DNA from: Halovenus sp037080055
GTDB taxonomy: Archaea; Halobacteriota; Halobacteria; Halobacteriales; Haloarculaceae
DNA length: 64,000 nucleotides
NCBI RefSeq assembly: GCF_037080055.1
Contig: NZ_JBAOJI010000002.1
Location: 124,001-188,000 of the forward strand
Direction: 5' to 3'
Under the pieces are notes generated by a model. It was not told where the DNA came from. It did no database searches and saw only the letters and a list, made by a program, of their open reading frames with translations. The translations under genes were made by a program, and so were the position numbers. Of this stretch, positions 18,549 through 27,773 are shown one piece after another (positions within the stretch are counted from its first letter, which is position 1; the number at the start of each line of letters is the position of its first letter).

Positions 18549-18908
18549 ATGGGACTCATGAGCAAGATACTCGGTGGATCGGGTGGAACCCGACAGACCG
18601 AGGATTACGTGGAACTCAGCGCCGACGACCTGGCCGGCGAAGATGTCGAAGCCGACACAGAGGTCAAAATCGCCAAAATCGCCGACAAGTCGGATGTCAT
18701 CGACATCAAAGACGAGGTCTACGACGGCAACATCGTCATCGCCGACATTACCCGCCACAGCACGCAGGACCGGACGATGGAACACATCACGGACGAACTC
18801 AAACAGGTCGCCAAGGAGGTCCGTGGCGATATCGTCCAGAAAGACGACGACCAACTTATCATCACGCCGACCGGCGCGCGGATCAGTCGCGAACGGATCG
18901 GGCACTAA
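18549..18908 (+). CDS. sepF: Cell division protein SepF
   Basis: 119 aa, typical archaeal SepF. In archaea SepF anchors FtsZ to the membrane through an N-terminal amphipathic helix. Here residues 1-10 (GLMSKILGG) are amphipathic, a short acidic linker follows, and the core beta-alpha-beta domain covers about 40-119 (DGNIVIADITRHSTQ, ELKQVAKEVRGDIVQ, LIITPTGARISRERI). Confidence 0.92.
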   Translation: MGLMSKILGGSGGTRQTEDYVELSADDLAGEDVEADTEVKIAKIADKSDVIDIKDEVYDGNIVIADITRHSTQDRTMEHITDELKQVAKEVRGDIVQKDDDQLIITPTGARISRERIGH

Positions 18909-18933
18909 GAAGCGACCACCGTTTTCCCGCTCG

Positions 18934-18956
18934 GGTTGCTCGCTGCGCTCGCAACC
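18934..18956. terminator. Hairpin between convergent sepF and pheT
   Basis: ggttgc/gcaacc pair around an 11-base GC-rich loop, between the stops of sepF and pheT. A plausible 3'-end structure, but without a T-run; low certainty. Confidence 0.25.
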
Positions 18957-18999
18957 ACTCGCGGCAAAAACGTGGATCAAAAAGGCCGCTCACTCGCGA

Positions 19000-20730
19000 T
19001 TACTGCAGCGCATCTAACTTGAACTCGAACGCAGCTACCGGCAACTCCAGATCGTGCTCGACGAGCACCTTCGGATGGATCTCACCGACCACACCGGCGG
19101 ACTCACCGTCGAGGACGACCTCTGCGGTCCGACCCGGAATGAAGGTCGGATGCTCGGTCGGCGGCGTCTCCAGTTCGACATCGAAGGCCTGTGCGAGCGC
19201 TTGCAGGCGACCGCGGGCATCCTCGTAGGAGGCCTCGGTGTCTGCGAGCACGGCCGCGACGGTCTGGTGTTCGGCGACGCCCGTGTTCTCGCTGTCGTCC
19301 AGTTGGGCCGCCAGTCCAATCTCGGAGAGATGCTGCGGATACTCGCGGTGGGTGTTGTTCTCCAAGACGAGTAGCAGCGAGGGCAGCGCCCACGTCCGGA
19401 GAATCTCGTAGGCCTCGCTGTACGGCTCCCGGATCGTCACTGGTTTGCCGCCGCCCAGCACGTCCGTGCCGGGGTCGACGCCCAGTCGGTCGAAGTTCTC
19501 CTCGGTGGAGATCATGTGGAAGTTCAGCAGGTCCTCGAAGCCCAGACCGACGAGCGCGTCCCGGGCCGCGTCTTCGAGTCGAGAGCGTTCGTGTCGCCCA
19601 CCGACGGTCGAGACATCGGGATAGCGCGGTTCGAGGTCGTTGAATCCGTAGGCCCGACCGATGTCGTCGATCACGTCCAGCGGATGCAACACGTCGACGC
19701 GGTACGGCGGAATCTCCACCTCGTAGGTGATTGCCTCGGCATCCTCGTCCTCGATTGTGCCGTCGAGGCCGGCGCGTTCGAGGCAGTCGAGCACCGTGCC
19801 GCTGTCGAGGTCGACGCCGATGATACTCTCGATTCGCTCGTGGGCAACAGTCTTCGTCTTGACCGAGAAGTCCGGGCGATCCAGCGTCCGGCCAGCGTAC
19901 TCGCCGGGGGTGTCCTCAGTGTACTCGACGTTGACGCGCTCGACCGTGCCGCCGCGGGCCGACAGCGCGTAGCAGACGATGTTGCACATGTGATCGACCG
20001 TCCACTGGTCGGTGCCGGTCATCTCGATCAGCAGGTCCCGAGAGTCCTCGGAGACTTCGGTCCGGCGGCCGTTGATCACCGGCGGGAACGAGAACAGTCC
20101 GATGTCGTCGTAGATGGCCGGGTACTCCTCGAAGCCTTCGACGAGGTCGGCGTACTGCGAGCCCATGTGATGGGATTCGGTCACTTCTCGTGGGGTCATG
20201 CCCTCGTCGCTTTCAAGTGGGACGAACCGCTCCTCGTCGGGATCCATCGACGTGTAGCGGATCGTCTTCCCGCCGCCGGTCCCGCCAGTGCCTTTCAGCG
20301 CCACGAGGTCGTGGACACCGATTGCGCCCTTCGCGCGCTGACGCCCCATCGTCGCGTGCAGTTTCTCCTGAATCTGGATCAGCGAGTCCAGCGAATCCTC
20401 GTTGAACTCCAACCCGCGAACGACCGCACCCGTCACGTACGGGCGCTCCGCGGGCGGGCCGTCGACCTCGATGGTCCACTCGGCGTTGTTCGTGTTCGGG
20501 ATGTAGACGCCGCGGTCGATGCCGTATTGATACCGCAGCGACCGAGCGATTCCTTCGACGGAAAGACGGTCGAGGCGGTCCGGCGCGAACTCTAGTTGGA
20601 ACTCGTCGTCTTCGGTCCAGCCCTCGAACTCCAGTCCGAGCGCGAACAGATCCTCTCGGAGTTCGTCGTCGTCTTTCTCCGTACCGACGAGTTGTCGGAG
20701 TTCGTTGGGATCGACGTCGACGACGGGCAT
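19000..20730 (-). CDS. pheT: Phenylalanine-tRNA ligase beta subunit
   Basis: 576 aa, the short archaeal/eukaryotic-type beta subunit. It starts VVDVDPNELRQLVG, with B1/B3-B4 regions through about residue 270 (RYTSMDPDEERFVPLE), a B5 domain around 275-350 (TVAHERIESIIGVDL) and a catalytic-like fold at the C-terminus. It charges tRNA-Phe with the alpha subunit in an alpha2-beta2 complex. Its ATG shares one base with the pheS stop (TGATG), so the two are translationally coupled. Confidence 0.95.
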   Translation of the reverse strand: MPVVDVDPNELRQLVGTEKDDDELREDLFALGLEFEGWTEDDEFQLEFAPDRLDRLSVEGIARSLRYQYGIDRGVYIPNTNNAEWTIEVDGPPAERPYVTGAVVRGLEFNEDSLDSLIQIQEKLHATMGRQRAKGAIGVHDLVALKGTGGTGGGKTIRYTSMDPDEERFVPLESDEGMTPREVTESHHMGSQYADLVEGFEEYPAIYDDIGLFSFPPVINGRRTEVSEDSRDLLIEMTGTDQWTVDHMCNIVCYALSARGGTVERVNVEYTEDTPGEYAGRTLDRPDFSVKTKTVAHERIESIIGVDLDSGTVLDCLERAGLDGTIEDEDAEAITYEVEIPPYRVDVLHPLDVIDDIGRAYGFNDLEPRYPDVSTVGGRHERSRLEDAARDALVGLGFEDLLNFHMISTEENFDRLGVDPGTDVLGGGKPVTIREPYSEAYEILRTWALPSLLLVLENNTHREYPQHLSEIGLAAQLDDSENTGVAEHQTVAAVLADTEASYEDARGRLQALAQAFDVELETPPTEHPTFIPGRTAEVVLDGESAGVVGEIHPKVLVEHDLELPVAAFEFKLDALQ

Positions 20731-22238
20731 CAGTACACCACCTCCACGTCCCGCAGCAGTTCAAGATCACACAGCGTCCCGTGCACGTCGCGGATGTCCT
20801 CGAATCCGTACATAAGCATGAGTAGTCGTTCCAGTGAGAGTCCCCAGGCCATCACGTCGGCCTCGACACCCAGTGGTTCCAGTACTTCGGCCCGGAAGAT
20901 GCCCGAGTTGCCGACTTCGACGATTTCGCCGGTTTCGGGATGGGTCCCGAATAGCTCGAAGGACGGCTCGGTGTAGGGGTTGTAATGCGGTTTGAAGTCC
21001 AGATCGGTGATGCCGAACTGCTCGTAGAACTCGGTGAAGGTGCCCATCAGATCCCGCGCGGAGAGATCCTCGGCGAGCACCCACCCCTCGATCTGGAAGA
21101 ATTCGAGCAGGTGCGTCGGGTCGAGGGTGTCGTTGCGGTAGACTTTCTCGACGCTGAAGTACCGCTCCGGCGGTTCGAGGTCGCCCTCAGCAAATCCGGA
21201 GAGATGGCGCATCGACAGCGAGGTCGTATGTCCACGGAGGTCGAGCGATCGGGCGACGCTTTCCTCCCACGGCGAGTGATAGCCTTCGCCGTCCTCACCG
21301 ACGCCGTTGAGATGGGCTGACTTGACTCGCTCGACCAGTTCGTCCGGCAGATTGTGAATCTCGTCGGGCGACTCCAGATCGAACTGGTCCCAGTGGGTGC
21401 GCGCGGGGTGGTCCTGGGGCATGAACAGACAGTCGTTGATCCAGAACTGGGCGTCGACGTGGGGCCCTTCCATCTCCTTGAATCCCATCCCCACCAACAC
21501 GTCTTTCACGCGGTTTGCGGTCTGGCGGAGGATGTGCTCTTTCCCGTGAGCGGGCTCCTCGGCTTCGGCTTCGACGTTGTACTCGGCGAATTCGACATTC
21601 TCCCACTCGCCGCTGGTGATCAGTTCCGGCGTCACCTGCCCGACCGTCTCGGCGACTTCGACGCCCTCCATCAGCGCCGTCACGCCGTCGTCGGAGACGG
21701 AGACCAGTCGGGTCGTCGATTCCTGTCGGTCGATGAGTCCGCGACTTTCGAGTTGGTCGAGCAGATCCCCGTCCTCGACTGCCTCGTCAGCGTCGAGAGA
21801 TTCGAGCGCACGGAGTTCTTCGTCGGCATCTGGCTGGGCGTCGGGGTCGGCAGAGACATCGCCGCTGTCGACGGAGCCGTAGCCTTTCCGGGCGAAGTTC
21901 GCGAGAGCGATATCGACCGCAGGACCTTCGAGGCCGGCGTCGCCGAGCAGTCGACCCAGCGAGACGGGATCGTCGTCGGCACCGGCTTCCAGTGCGGTCT
22001 TGTAGAGACGGAGTTCGGGCAGGCCCTGCTCGACGTATTTGCGACCCTCGTCGGTGAGTATCGTCGTCTCTTCGTCGCGCTCAGTGATCGAGACGAGCCC
22101 TTCCTCTTCGAGCGCGAGCGCTGCGCCGGTGGCGGTCTCGACTTTGAGATCAGCCACCTCCGCAATGTCGGTTATCGGGCGATCCGTGTCGGCGTCGGCG
22201 GTCTTGAGGACCGCGACCTGTGCTTCGGGGAGTTGCAT
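20730..22238 (-). CDS. pheS: Phenylalanine-tRNA ligase alpha subunit
   Basis: 502 aa. The N-terminal 200 residues hold winged-helix modules characteristic of archaeal PheS, then the class II catalytic domain: GHTTSLSMRHL, RYFSVEKVYRNDTLDPTHLLEF (motif 2 region) and EVGNSGIFRAEVLEPLG with WGLSLERLLML (motif 3). First gene of pheS-pheT. The 231 bases upstream are non-coding and carry the promoter. Confidence 0.95.
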   Translation of the reverse strand: MQLPEAQVAVLKTADADTDRPITDIAEVADLKVETATGAALALEEEGLVSITERDEETTILTDEGRKYVEQGLPELRLYKTALEAGADDDPVSLGRLLGDAGLEGPAVDIALANFARKGYGSVDSGDVSADPDAQPDADEELRALESLDADEAVEDGDLLDQLESRGLIDRQESTTRLVSVSDDGVTALMEGVEVAETVGQVTPELITSGEWENVEFAEYNVEAEAEEPAHGKEHILRQTANRVKDVLVGMGFKEMEGPHVDAQFWINDCLFMPQDHPARTHWDQFDLESPDEIHNLPDELVERVKSAHLNGVGEDGEGYHSPWEESVARSLDLRGHTTSLSMRHLSGFAEGDLEPPERYFSVEKVYRNDTLDPTHLLEFFQIEGWVLAEDLSARDLMGTFTEFYEQFGITDLDFKPHYNPYTEPSFELFGTHPETGEIVEVGNSGIFRAEVLEPLGVEADVMAWGLSLERLLMLMYGFEDIRDVHGTLCDLELLRDVEVVY

Positions 22239-22469
22239 GATTCGTTGGTGAATACACCGCGGGTTAGTCAGTTAACGGTTCTCACTCGCGCACGGACGGT
22301 TTCACCGGCCACGCCGGATTTCACCCGGATTCTGGTCGGCTCCGCCATCCGCATCAAAAGAAGTGAAAGCCCCACAGCAGCGGCTGTTCGCGGACGAACC
22401 GTCGCCTGCGGGGATCGGACGCCATACGCGAATGATTGACGCTCGCCCACAAAAATATTCTGGGTCCAG

Positions 22470-23825
22470 TCAGGCCTGCTCGATAGCCTCGACCATCCCG
22501 TCGAGCAGGGACTCGGCCCGCTCTTGCTCACGGGCTTCCGCGTAGACGCGAATCATCGGCTCGGTCCCGCTCGGCCGGGCGAGCACCCACGCGTCGCCGT
22601 AATCGAGGCGGTAGCCGTCGATGGTGTCGGCCTCGATATCGGCCGCTGCGGCGTACTGTTCGATTGCGTCGACCATCGCCGTTCGTTCGGCGTCAGTCTC
22701 GTATTCGAGATTCGTCCGCGTCTGGTGGTAGCCGCCGTACGGCTCCAGCACTACACTCGCTGGCTGGTCGGCGAGCAGTTCGCAGAACTTCGCGGCGGTG
22801 TACGCGCCGTCGCGTGCGACCCGGTAGTCGGGGAACATGATCCCACCGTTGCCTTCGCCCGCGATGGGAACGCGCTCGCCGCGGCCCTGCAACTTGGTAA
22901 TCGCCGTGATGAGATAGGTGCTCCCGATGGGGGTGAGATGCAGACCTGCACCGACCTCGTCGACGACATCGACGAGTCGTTGCGAGCAGTTGACCGCCGA
23001 GACAACGGTGTCGCCAGCCTCCAGTTGTGTCGCCGCCAGCGCCGCGAGGACGGCATCACCTTCGACGAGCGTTCCGGTTTCGTCGACGATCATCGCCCGG
23101 TCGGCGTCGCCGTCGTGGGCGATTCCCACATCAGCCTCGCTCGCGGCGACGAGCGCTTCGAGATCACCGAGGTGTTCTTTGACTGGTTCGGGGTCCCGGC
23201 CCGGGAACCGGCCGTCTGGCTGGCCGTTGACCGTCAGCACGCGACAGCCGAGTTCGCGGAACAACTGCGGGTTGGTGAGCGCGCCGGCCCCGTGGGCAGG
23301 GTCGAGCGCGACGGTCAGATTCGCGTCGGCGATCCGGTCGCGGTCGACCGCCGCCAGCAGTTCCTCGCGGTAGGCCCGGTTCGCGCCGTCGACGTGGTTG
23401 GAGTGGCCGCTTTTCTGCCAGTCGACGGTGTCGTAGCCGTCGTGAAAGCGGCGTTCGATCTCTTCGAGAACGTCCCTGGTCAGTTCGACGCCGCTGCTCC
23501 CACAGAGTTTGATCCCGTTGAACTCCGGCGGGTTGTGTGAGGCCGTCACCATCACGCCCGGCACACCCTCGCGCTCGCAGTAGGCTTGCAGACTCGGCGT
23601 CGGGACGACACCGAGGCGGTCGACGCGACAGCCAACGCTCGCGAGTCCACTCGCGACGGCGTCGGCGAACATGCCCCCGGTTTCGCGCGTGTCGCGACCG
23701 AGTGCGGCGCGGTCGTGATTCTCCGCGAAGACGCTGCCCGCCGCCCCAGCGAGGTCGAGCGCGTACTCCGGCGTCAGTGTCTCCAGTGCAACGCCGCGCA
23801 CACCACTCGATCCGAATTCCTCCAT
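22470..23825 (-). CDS. glmM: Phosphoglucosamine mutase / phosphohexomutase
   Basis: 451 aa alpha-D-phosphohexomutase. The active serine is Ser96 in TASHNPPEFNGIK, the Mg loop AHDGDADR lies near residue 235, the sugar-binding GEGNGGIMFPDY near 320 and the phosphate loop RPSGTEPMIRVY near 425. It interconverts 6-phospho- and 1-phospho-hexosamine for UDP-GlcNAc and glycan synthesis; a phosphomannomutase role is possible. Confidence 0.9.
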   Translation of the reverse strand: MEEFGSSGVRGVALETLTPEYALDLAGAAGSVFAENHDRAALGRDTRETGGMFADAVASGLASVGCRVDRLGVVPTPSLQAYCEREGVPGVMVTASHNPPEFNGIKLCGSSGVELTRDVLEEIERRFHDGYDTVDWQKSGHSNHVDGANRAYREELLAAVDRDRIADANLTVALDPAHGAGALTNPQLFRELGCRVLTVNGQPDGRFPGRDPEPVKEHLGDLEALVAASEADVGIAHDGDADRAMIVDETGTLVEGDAVLAALAATQLEAGDTVVSAVNCSQRLVDVVDEVGAGLHLTPIGSTYLITAITKLQGRGERVPIAGEGNGGIMFPDYRVARDGAYTAAKFCELLADQPASVVLEPYGGYHQTRTNLEYETDAERTAMVDAIEQYAAAADIEADTIDGYRLDYGDAWVLARPSGTEPMIRVYAEAREQERAESLLDGMVEAIEQA

Positions 23826-23915
23826 TCAGGTGGAGTTGTGAACCCAGGGCCAATAGTGGTTGTGTTCGGGAGGGGGAGTCTCAGTTGGTTACCGAATAGT
23901 TTCGTTTTCGGAGAA

Positions 23916-24027
23916 CCAGAAAGCCCCGAGGCTCTCGACTCGGGGGCCTCGCCCCTTTCAGTCCCACCCGTGGTGGCCTGTGACACAAGCAATAGGGCGG
24001 GACTGAAAGCGGACGGGGGCTTTCTGG
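23916..24027. repeat. Nested palindromic element, possible structured RNA or dispersed repeat
   Basis: A 112-base segment in the 295-base gap between glmM and pyrE. The outer arms CCAGAAAGCCCC (23916-23927) and GGGGCTTTCTGG (24016-24027) are perfect complements. Inside are a hairpin cccgag/ctcggg (23925-23944) and perfect 11-base arms CTTTCAGTCCC (23955-23965) / GGGACTGAAAG (23999-24009), whose loop has another imperfect stem (gcctgtg/cacaagc). The folded form would be a branched RNA or a cruciform. No gene is seen in the rest of the gap. Confidence 0.55.
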
Positions 24028-24120
24028 TTGTTCGCCCGCTCGAAACACCACTTACCGATAAACCAAACACACCAACACATAATCGGCAGAGCCAAGGAAT
24101 CGCGGGGCCACCGCCGTGAT

Positions 24121-24654
24121 ATGGACACGCAGTCGCTCATCGATCTGTTGCGCGAAGCCGACGCAGTACGGTTCGGCGAGTTCGAACTCTCCCACGGCGG
24201 GACGAGCAACTACTACGTCGACAAGTACGTCTTCGAGACCGATCCTGCCTGTCTCGATGCAATCGCTTCGGCCTTCGCCGAGCGGGTCGACAGGAAACTC
24301 GCCGGCGTCGCCCTCGGTGCCGTACCGCTCGCCGCCGCGACGAGTGTCGCCGCCGACCAGCCGTACCTGATCGTCCGGAAATCCGCCAAGGAATACGGCA
24401 CCGGCAACCGGATCGAAGGCGAGTTCGAGGAAGGTGAGGAGGTCGTCGTCCTCGAAGATATCGCGACGACGGGCCAGAGTGCAATCGACGCCGTCGAAGC
24501 GTTGCGGGAGGCTGGCGCAGTCGTCGACCGCGTACTGGTCGTCGTCGACCGGGAGGAAGGCGCACGCGAGAACCTCGCCGAGCACGATATCGAACTGGAG
24601 TCGTTGTTGACCGCCTCGGAGTTGCTCGCCGATACCGACTACGACCCCGAATAG
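24121..24654 (+). CDS. pyrE: Orotate phosphoribosyltransferase
   Basis: 177 aa from the ATG at 24121. The enzyme joins orotate and PRPP to orotidine 5'-phosphate in pyrimidine synthesis. Signatures are FELSHGGTSNYYVDKY near residues 21-36, LIVRKSAKEYGTGNRIEG (the KxxK-type loop) and the PRPP-binding motif VVVLEDIATTGQSA. Length and motifs are normal. Confidence 0.93.
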   Translation: MDTQSLIDLLREADAVRFGEFELSHGGTSNYYVDKYVFETDPACLDAIASAFAERVDRKLAGVALGAVPLAAATSVAADQPYLIVRKSAKEYGTGNRIEGEFEEGEEVVVLEDIATTGQSAIDAVEALREAGAVVDRVLVVVDREEGARENLAEHDIELESLLTASELLADTDYDPE

Positions 24655-24715
24655 CTCACGTCAGCGGGCCGCACGCTCCGAAACACCCACAAAGCCACCC
24701 ATCGTACGCCCTCGT

Positions 24716-25048
24716 ATGGACATCGCCGGAACAAAAAAGAAGATTCAGCGGGTGGTCAAAGTCGGTGAGGAGACCTACAAGAAGATCAACGAGGTCATGG
24801 AAAAGATCGAGCAACTGCAGAAGGATCTCGCCCAAACGAGCGAGCAGGTCGATCACATCGAGCGCGAACAGGCCGAACAGCGCGCGCTGCTCGAAGCGCT
24901 GGCCGAAGAGCAGAACCTCGACGTGGAAGAGATTCTCGCAGATGTCGAGTATCCCGAGCGACTGACGGAGGACCCCGAAGATGTGGAGTCAGACGCCTCC
25001 GATACGACAGAGATGGCGACCAGTCGCCCGTCCGCAGCGGAGGAGTGA
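24716..25048 (+). CDS. DUF5798-like coiled-coil protein
   Basis: 110 aa. Residues 5-75 are one predicted coiled coil with heptads of Ile, Val and Leu; the C-terminal 35 residues are acidic and disordered. It resembles the haloarchaeal DUF5798 family of unknown function. The downstream methyltransferase gene starts 9 bases after its stop, so the two probably form an operon. Confidence 0.75.
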   Translation: MDIAGTKKKIQRVVKVGEETYKKINEVMEKIEQLQKDLAQTSEQVDHIEREQAEQRALLEALAEEQNLDVEEILADVEYPERLTEDPEDVESDASDTTEMATSRPSAAEE

Positions 25049-25057
25049 CCACCCGCC

Positions 25058-26176
25058 GTGACGCGGATTCACGATCCGAGGGCCGACCGCTGGCGGTTTC
25101 TCGTCACGACGAATCGCGGTCTCGAACCGATCGCCCAGAGCGAACTGCGCGACCTCGGCGCGAGCGATCTGTCGACACTGTATCCGGGGATGATCGAGTG
25201 TGCGGGTCCGGAAGCGTTGATTCCGCGACTGCACGCCCGCGGGCGAACGGTGCATCGCCTGCTGCTCGAAGTTGCCCGCAGCGAGTGTTCCACGCTCGCG
25301 GAGATCACCGCACTGATCGACGAACTCGACTGGCCGCGGTATCTCGGCGCCGAGCAGTCTGTTGCCGTCCGGGCACAGCGCCGCGGTGACCAACCGTTCG
25401 GAAGTCCGGATGTCGAGTCTGCGGTCGGCCAAGCGATTCTCGACAACTATCGGGCTACAGAGCGAACGCGGCCGCCGGTCGATCTGGACGACCCGGATCT
25501 CATCGTCAGAGTGTTGGTCCGTGAGCAGCGTGTAATCGTCACAATCGACACGACCGGCCAGCGGTCGCTCCATCGACGTCGCTATCGGGTGGCCGAACAC
25601 GAGGCACCGATCCGGCCGACGATGGCCGCAGCGATGTATCGGCTGGCGGAATGCCAGCCAGGTGATCGGGTCGTCGATCCGATGTGTGGCTGTGGAACGA
25701 TTCCGATCGAAGCCGCGGCGACGACGCTGGACTGGCCACCCGAAATCGAATCAGATCTGGCGTTCGGAGCGTTCCAGTTTCTCGACACCGACGGAGTTGA
25801 TCTCGACCGCTCCCGCCGCTCAACCGAAGATCTCTCGCTGGATATCCACGGCTCTGATATCGATGCGCAGGCGGTCGCGGATGCACGCGAGAATACAGCA
25901 CATGCTGGACTCGGTGATGCCATCGCCTTCGAGACGGCAGATCTCCGGGGCCACTCCCTCGATGCCGACATCGTGCTCACGGACATGCCCTTCGGCATCC
26001 GGACCGGCGGCGATATTCACTCGCTCTATCGGGAGTTTGCGGATCGGCTGGCCGACGCCGACTGTCGGCGTGCCGTCGTCCATACGGCGCGTGATGACCT
26101 GCTCGGATTGGAGCCGACGAAACGACTGGAGATGCGTCGTGGTCGACTGGAGACAGTGCTGCTCGTTATCGAGTGA
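25058..26176 (+). CDS. THUMP-domain tRNA (guanine-N2) methyltransferase, Trm14-like
   Basis: 372 aa with a GTG start. The N-terminal ferredoxin-like plus THUMP domain (about 1-165) binds tRNA, and the C-terminal Rossmann methyltransferase (about 185-370) has the SAM motif VVDPMCGCGTIPIEAA and the catalytic loop LTDMPFG. This matches archaeal COG0116/Trm14 enzymes that make m2G at position 6 in the tRNA acceptor stem; a Trm11-type specificity cannot be excluded from sequence alone. Confidence 0.85.
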   Translation: MTRIHDPRADRWRFLVTTNRGLEPIAQSELRDLGASDLSTLYPGMIECAGPEALIPRLHARGRTVHRLLLEVARSECSTLAEITALIDELDWPRYLGAEQSVAVRAQRRGDQPFGSPDVESAVGQAILDNYRATERTRPPVDLDDPDLIVRVLVREQRVIVTIDTTGQRSLHRRRYRVAEHEAPIRPTMAAAMYRLAECQPGDRVVDPMCGCGTIPIEAAATTLDWPPEIESDLAFGAFQFLDTDGVDLDRSRRSTEDLSLDIHGSDIDAQAVADARENTAHAGLGDAIAFETADLRGHSLDADIVLTDMPFGIRTGGDIHSLYREFADRLADADCRRAVVHTARDDLLGLEPTKRLEMRRGRLETVLLVIE

Positions 26177-26177
26177 T

Positions 26178-26702
26178 TCAGGGAACGATGGTGTAGTCTG
26201 TCTCTGGCCGGGTGAGATCGAAGCCGAGTTCGTCGAGTTCTCGGGTTGCGTGCGCGACAGGTGCAGGCGATGTCTCCGCCAGCGGATCGGCCTGTTCGAC
26301 CGCGCGAATCTCCCAGTCGCCGTCGATCACGACCGTCGCTCTGGCGGGGATGTGCCGGTGGCCCTCCCAGTCGTCGAGCAAGAGGTCGTACTGATCGGCG
26401 ATGCCAGCGTGGAAATCGGAGATGATCGGGAATGGGATTTCGTACTGATCGGCGTAGGCGGCGTGACTGAACAGGCTGTCGCCAGTGAGTCCGAGGACAG
26501 CCAGCCCCTGTGTGTCGTGCCAGCCAGCCTCCCGAACGGCGGCCCACTCCGCAGTACAGGGGCCGACGAAATCCGCCGGCGAGAACAGCAGGACGACCGC
26601 CTCGTGGGCGTCGATCTCGGAGACCAGTTCGACAATTTCGCCACCGTCACCGACGAAGGTCGGCGCTCTGAAATCTGGGGCCTGTTGGCCGACTGTAACC
26701 AT
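26178..26702 (-). CDS. Peroxiredoxin (AhpC/TSA family), single cysteine
   Basis: 174 aa. The peroxidatic cysteine is Cys49 in SPADFVGPCTAEW, which fits the haloarchaeal variant of PxxxTxxC. It is the only cysteine in the protein, so a 1-Cys mechanism with an external reductant is expected. The stop is one base from the stop of the convergent methyltransferase gene. Confidence 0.87.
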   Translation of the reverse strand: MVTVGQQAPDFRAPTFVGDGGEIVELVSEIDAHEAVVLLFSPADFVGPCTAEWAAVREAGWHDTQGLAVLGLTGDSLFSHAAYADQYEIPFPIISDFHAGIADQYDLLLDDWEGHRHIPARATVVIDGDWEIRAVEQADPLAETSPAPVAHATRELDELGFDLTRPETDYTIVP

Positions 26703-26753
26703 GAGAGAACGAACGACAGCCAGGCAAAAAGGGATACCGCTCCGCCGACCTGT

Positions 26754-27371
26754 TCAGGCGGTTCCGGGCAGTTGCATCGTGACGCTGCGGTCCTCTTCGA
26801 CGGTGACGATACCGTCGAACAGTTGCTTGAGCGTATTGAGCGTCTCGGCGTCGTGGGCCGTCGATTCGAGCACGTGAATCCCGATGGCGTCGGCGTCCTC
26901 GATACGGCTGGTGAGCACGTGCATGAATCGGAAGACGGTCTGGAGATCGGAGTACATCAGCAGTGTCGACAGCGAGTCGACGGCGACCCGATTGCGCTTG
27001 ACCCCGCGGTCGGTGTAGAACTCCTCGACGAACTCTGAGAATTTGATCCCGATGCCAGTCATGTCCACCGGCGAGGAGGTGTATTTGACCTGCGCGGTGT
27101 CGTTTGCGGATCGACCCTGATGTTTCGTTACGCAGTCGACGATGCCGAGATGCGTCTCGTCAGGGTCGGTTAGTAGCGACTGGAAATCCGTCAGGACCCG
27201 ATCTGAACTGTCTCGTGTCGTGACGATAACGCTGCCCTCCCCGTTGTTTCCCCCGTGAGCGAGCGCCTCGAACGCCAGCCGACGCTTACCGCTCAGTGCC
27301 GGACCGGAAATGAGAAGATTCGTCCCCGGTTCGAGCGTGTTATCGTCGAATTCTGGTCCAAGCTCGTACAT
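26754..27371 (-). CDS. RecA/KaiC-fold protein with degenerate Walker A
   Basis: 205 aa from the ATG at 27371. The fold is a single RecA/KaiC-like domain: LLISGPALSGKRRLAFEAL near residue 22, VIVTTRDSSDRVL and NRVAVDSLSTLLMYSDLQTVFRFMHVL (Walker B region). The P-loop reads GPALSGKR, with Arg in place of the usual Ser/Thr, so ATP hydrolysis may be lost. Such proteins are common in haloarchaea near signalling genes; function unknown. It is the last core gene before the island. Confidence 0.78.
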   Translation of the reverse strand: MYELGPEFDDNTLEPGTNLLISGPALSGKRRLAFEALAHGGNNGEGSVIVTTRDSSDRVLTDFQSLLTDPDETHLGIVDCVTKHQGRSANDTAQVKYTSSPVDMTGIGIKFSEFVEEFYTDRGVKRNRVAVDSLSTLLMYSDLQTVFRFMHVLTSRIEDADAIGIHVLESTAHDAETLNTLKQLFDGIVTVEEDRSVTMQLPGTA

Positions 27372-27533
27372 TGTAAATTCGTGACACACGGGGCGGCGGT
27401 CCCGCCCGTCGCCGTCTGTTACTTGTTATCTCTCTTGTCCAGCTTATATATATGAGTTTTCGTTATCGGCACATCTCGGGTCCGGGTTCGAACCGGGGAG
27501 TTTTTATTCCGACGTTGGTTTGTAGAAGATGCC

Positions 27534-27608
27534 GGGCGCTTAGCTCAGCTTGGACAGAGCACTTGGCTTCGGACCAAGATGCCGCGGGTTCAAATCCTGC
27601 AGCGCCCA
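27534..27608 (+). tRNA. tRNA-Arg(TCG)
   Basis: 75 nt, no intron. Acceptor GGGCGCT/AGCGCCC, D-arm GCTC/GAGC, anticodon stem CTTGG/CCAAG with loop CTTCGGA (anticodon TCG at 27569-27571), T-arm around GGGTTCAAATCC; discriminator A27608. Its 3' end is the integration site of the accessory region that follows. Confidence 0.95.
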
Positions 27609-27613
27609 TAGCA
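27596..27613 (+). repeat. att copy 1 (within tRNA-Arg 3' end)
   Basis: CCTGCAGCGCCCATAGCA. The last 13 bases of the tRNA plus 5 bases beyond. Identical 18-mer at 31611-31628 and a 14-base copy at 30610-30623. Confidence 0.85.
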
Positions 27614-27773
27614 AATTTTGCCTGTAAATCAGCAGACGACAGCACTTTCTAGGTATCTGTACCAGAGGCGCATCGTTCGTGTCTCGAACGATTCTGAATT
27701 GTGACCGTTCTGTGCCACTGCTCGCTACATCTCCATCGGAACGAACGCCAGAATTGGTTCGTCGTATCTGAGT

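Noticed and set aside
23774..24070. 98-aa minus-strand frame in the glmM-pyrE gap
   Set aside because: It reads through the nested palindrome and into glmM; composition is not coding-like.
27463..27645. Minus-strand frame with AAGFEPAASWSEA
   Set aside because: Antisense of tRNA-Arg(TCG); same artefact.
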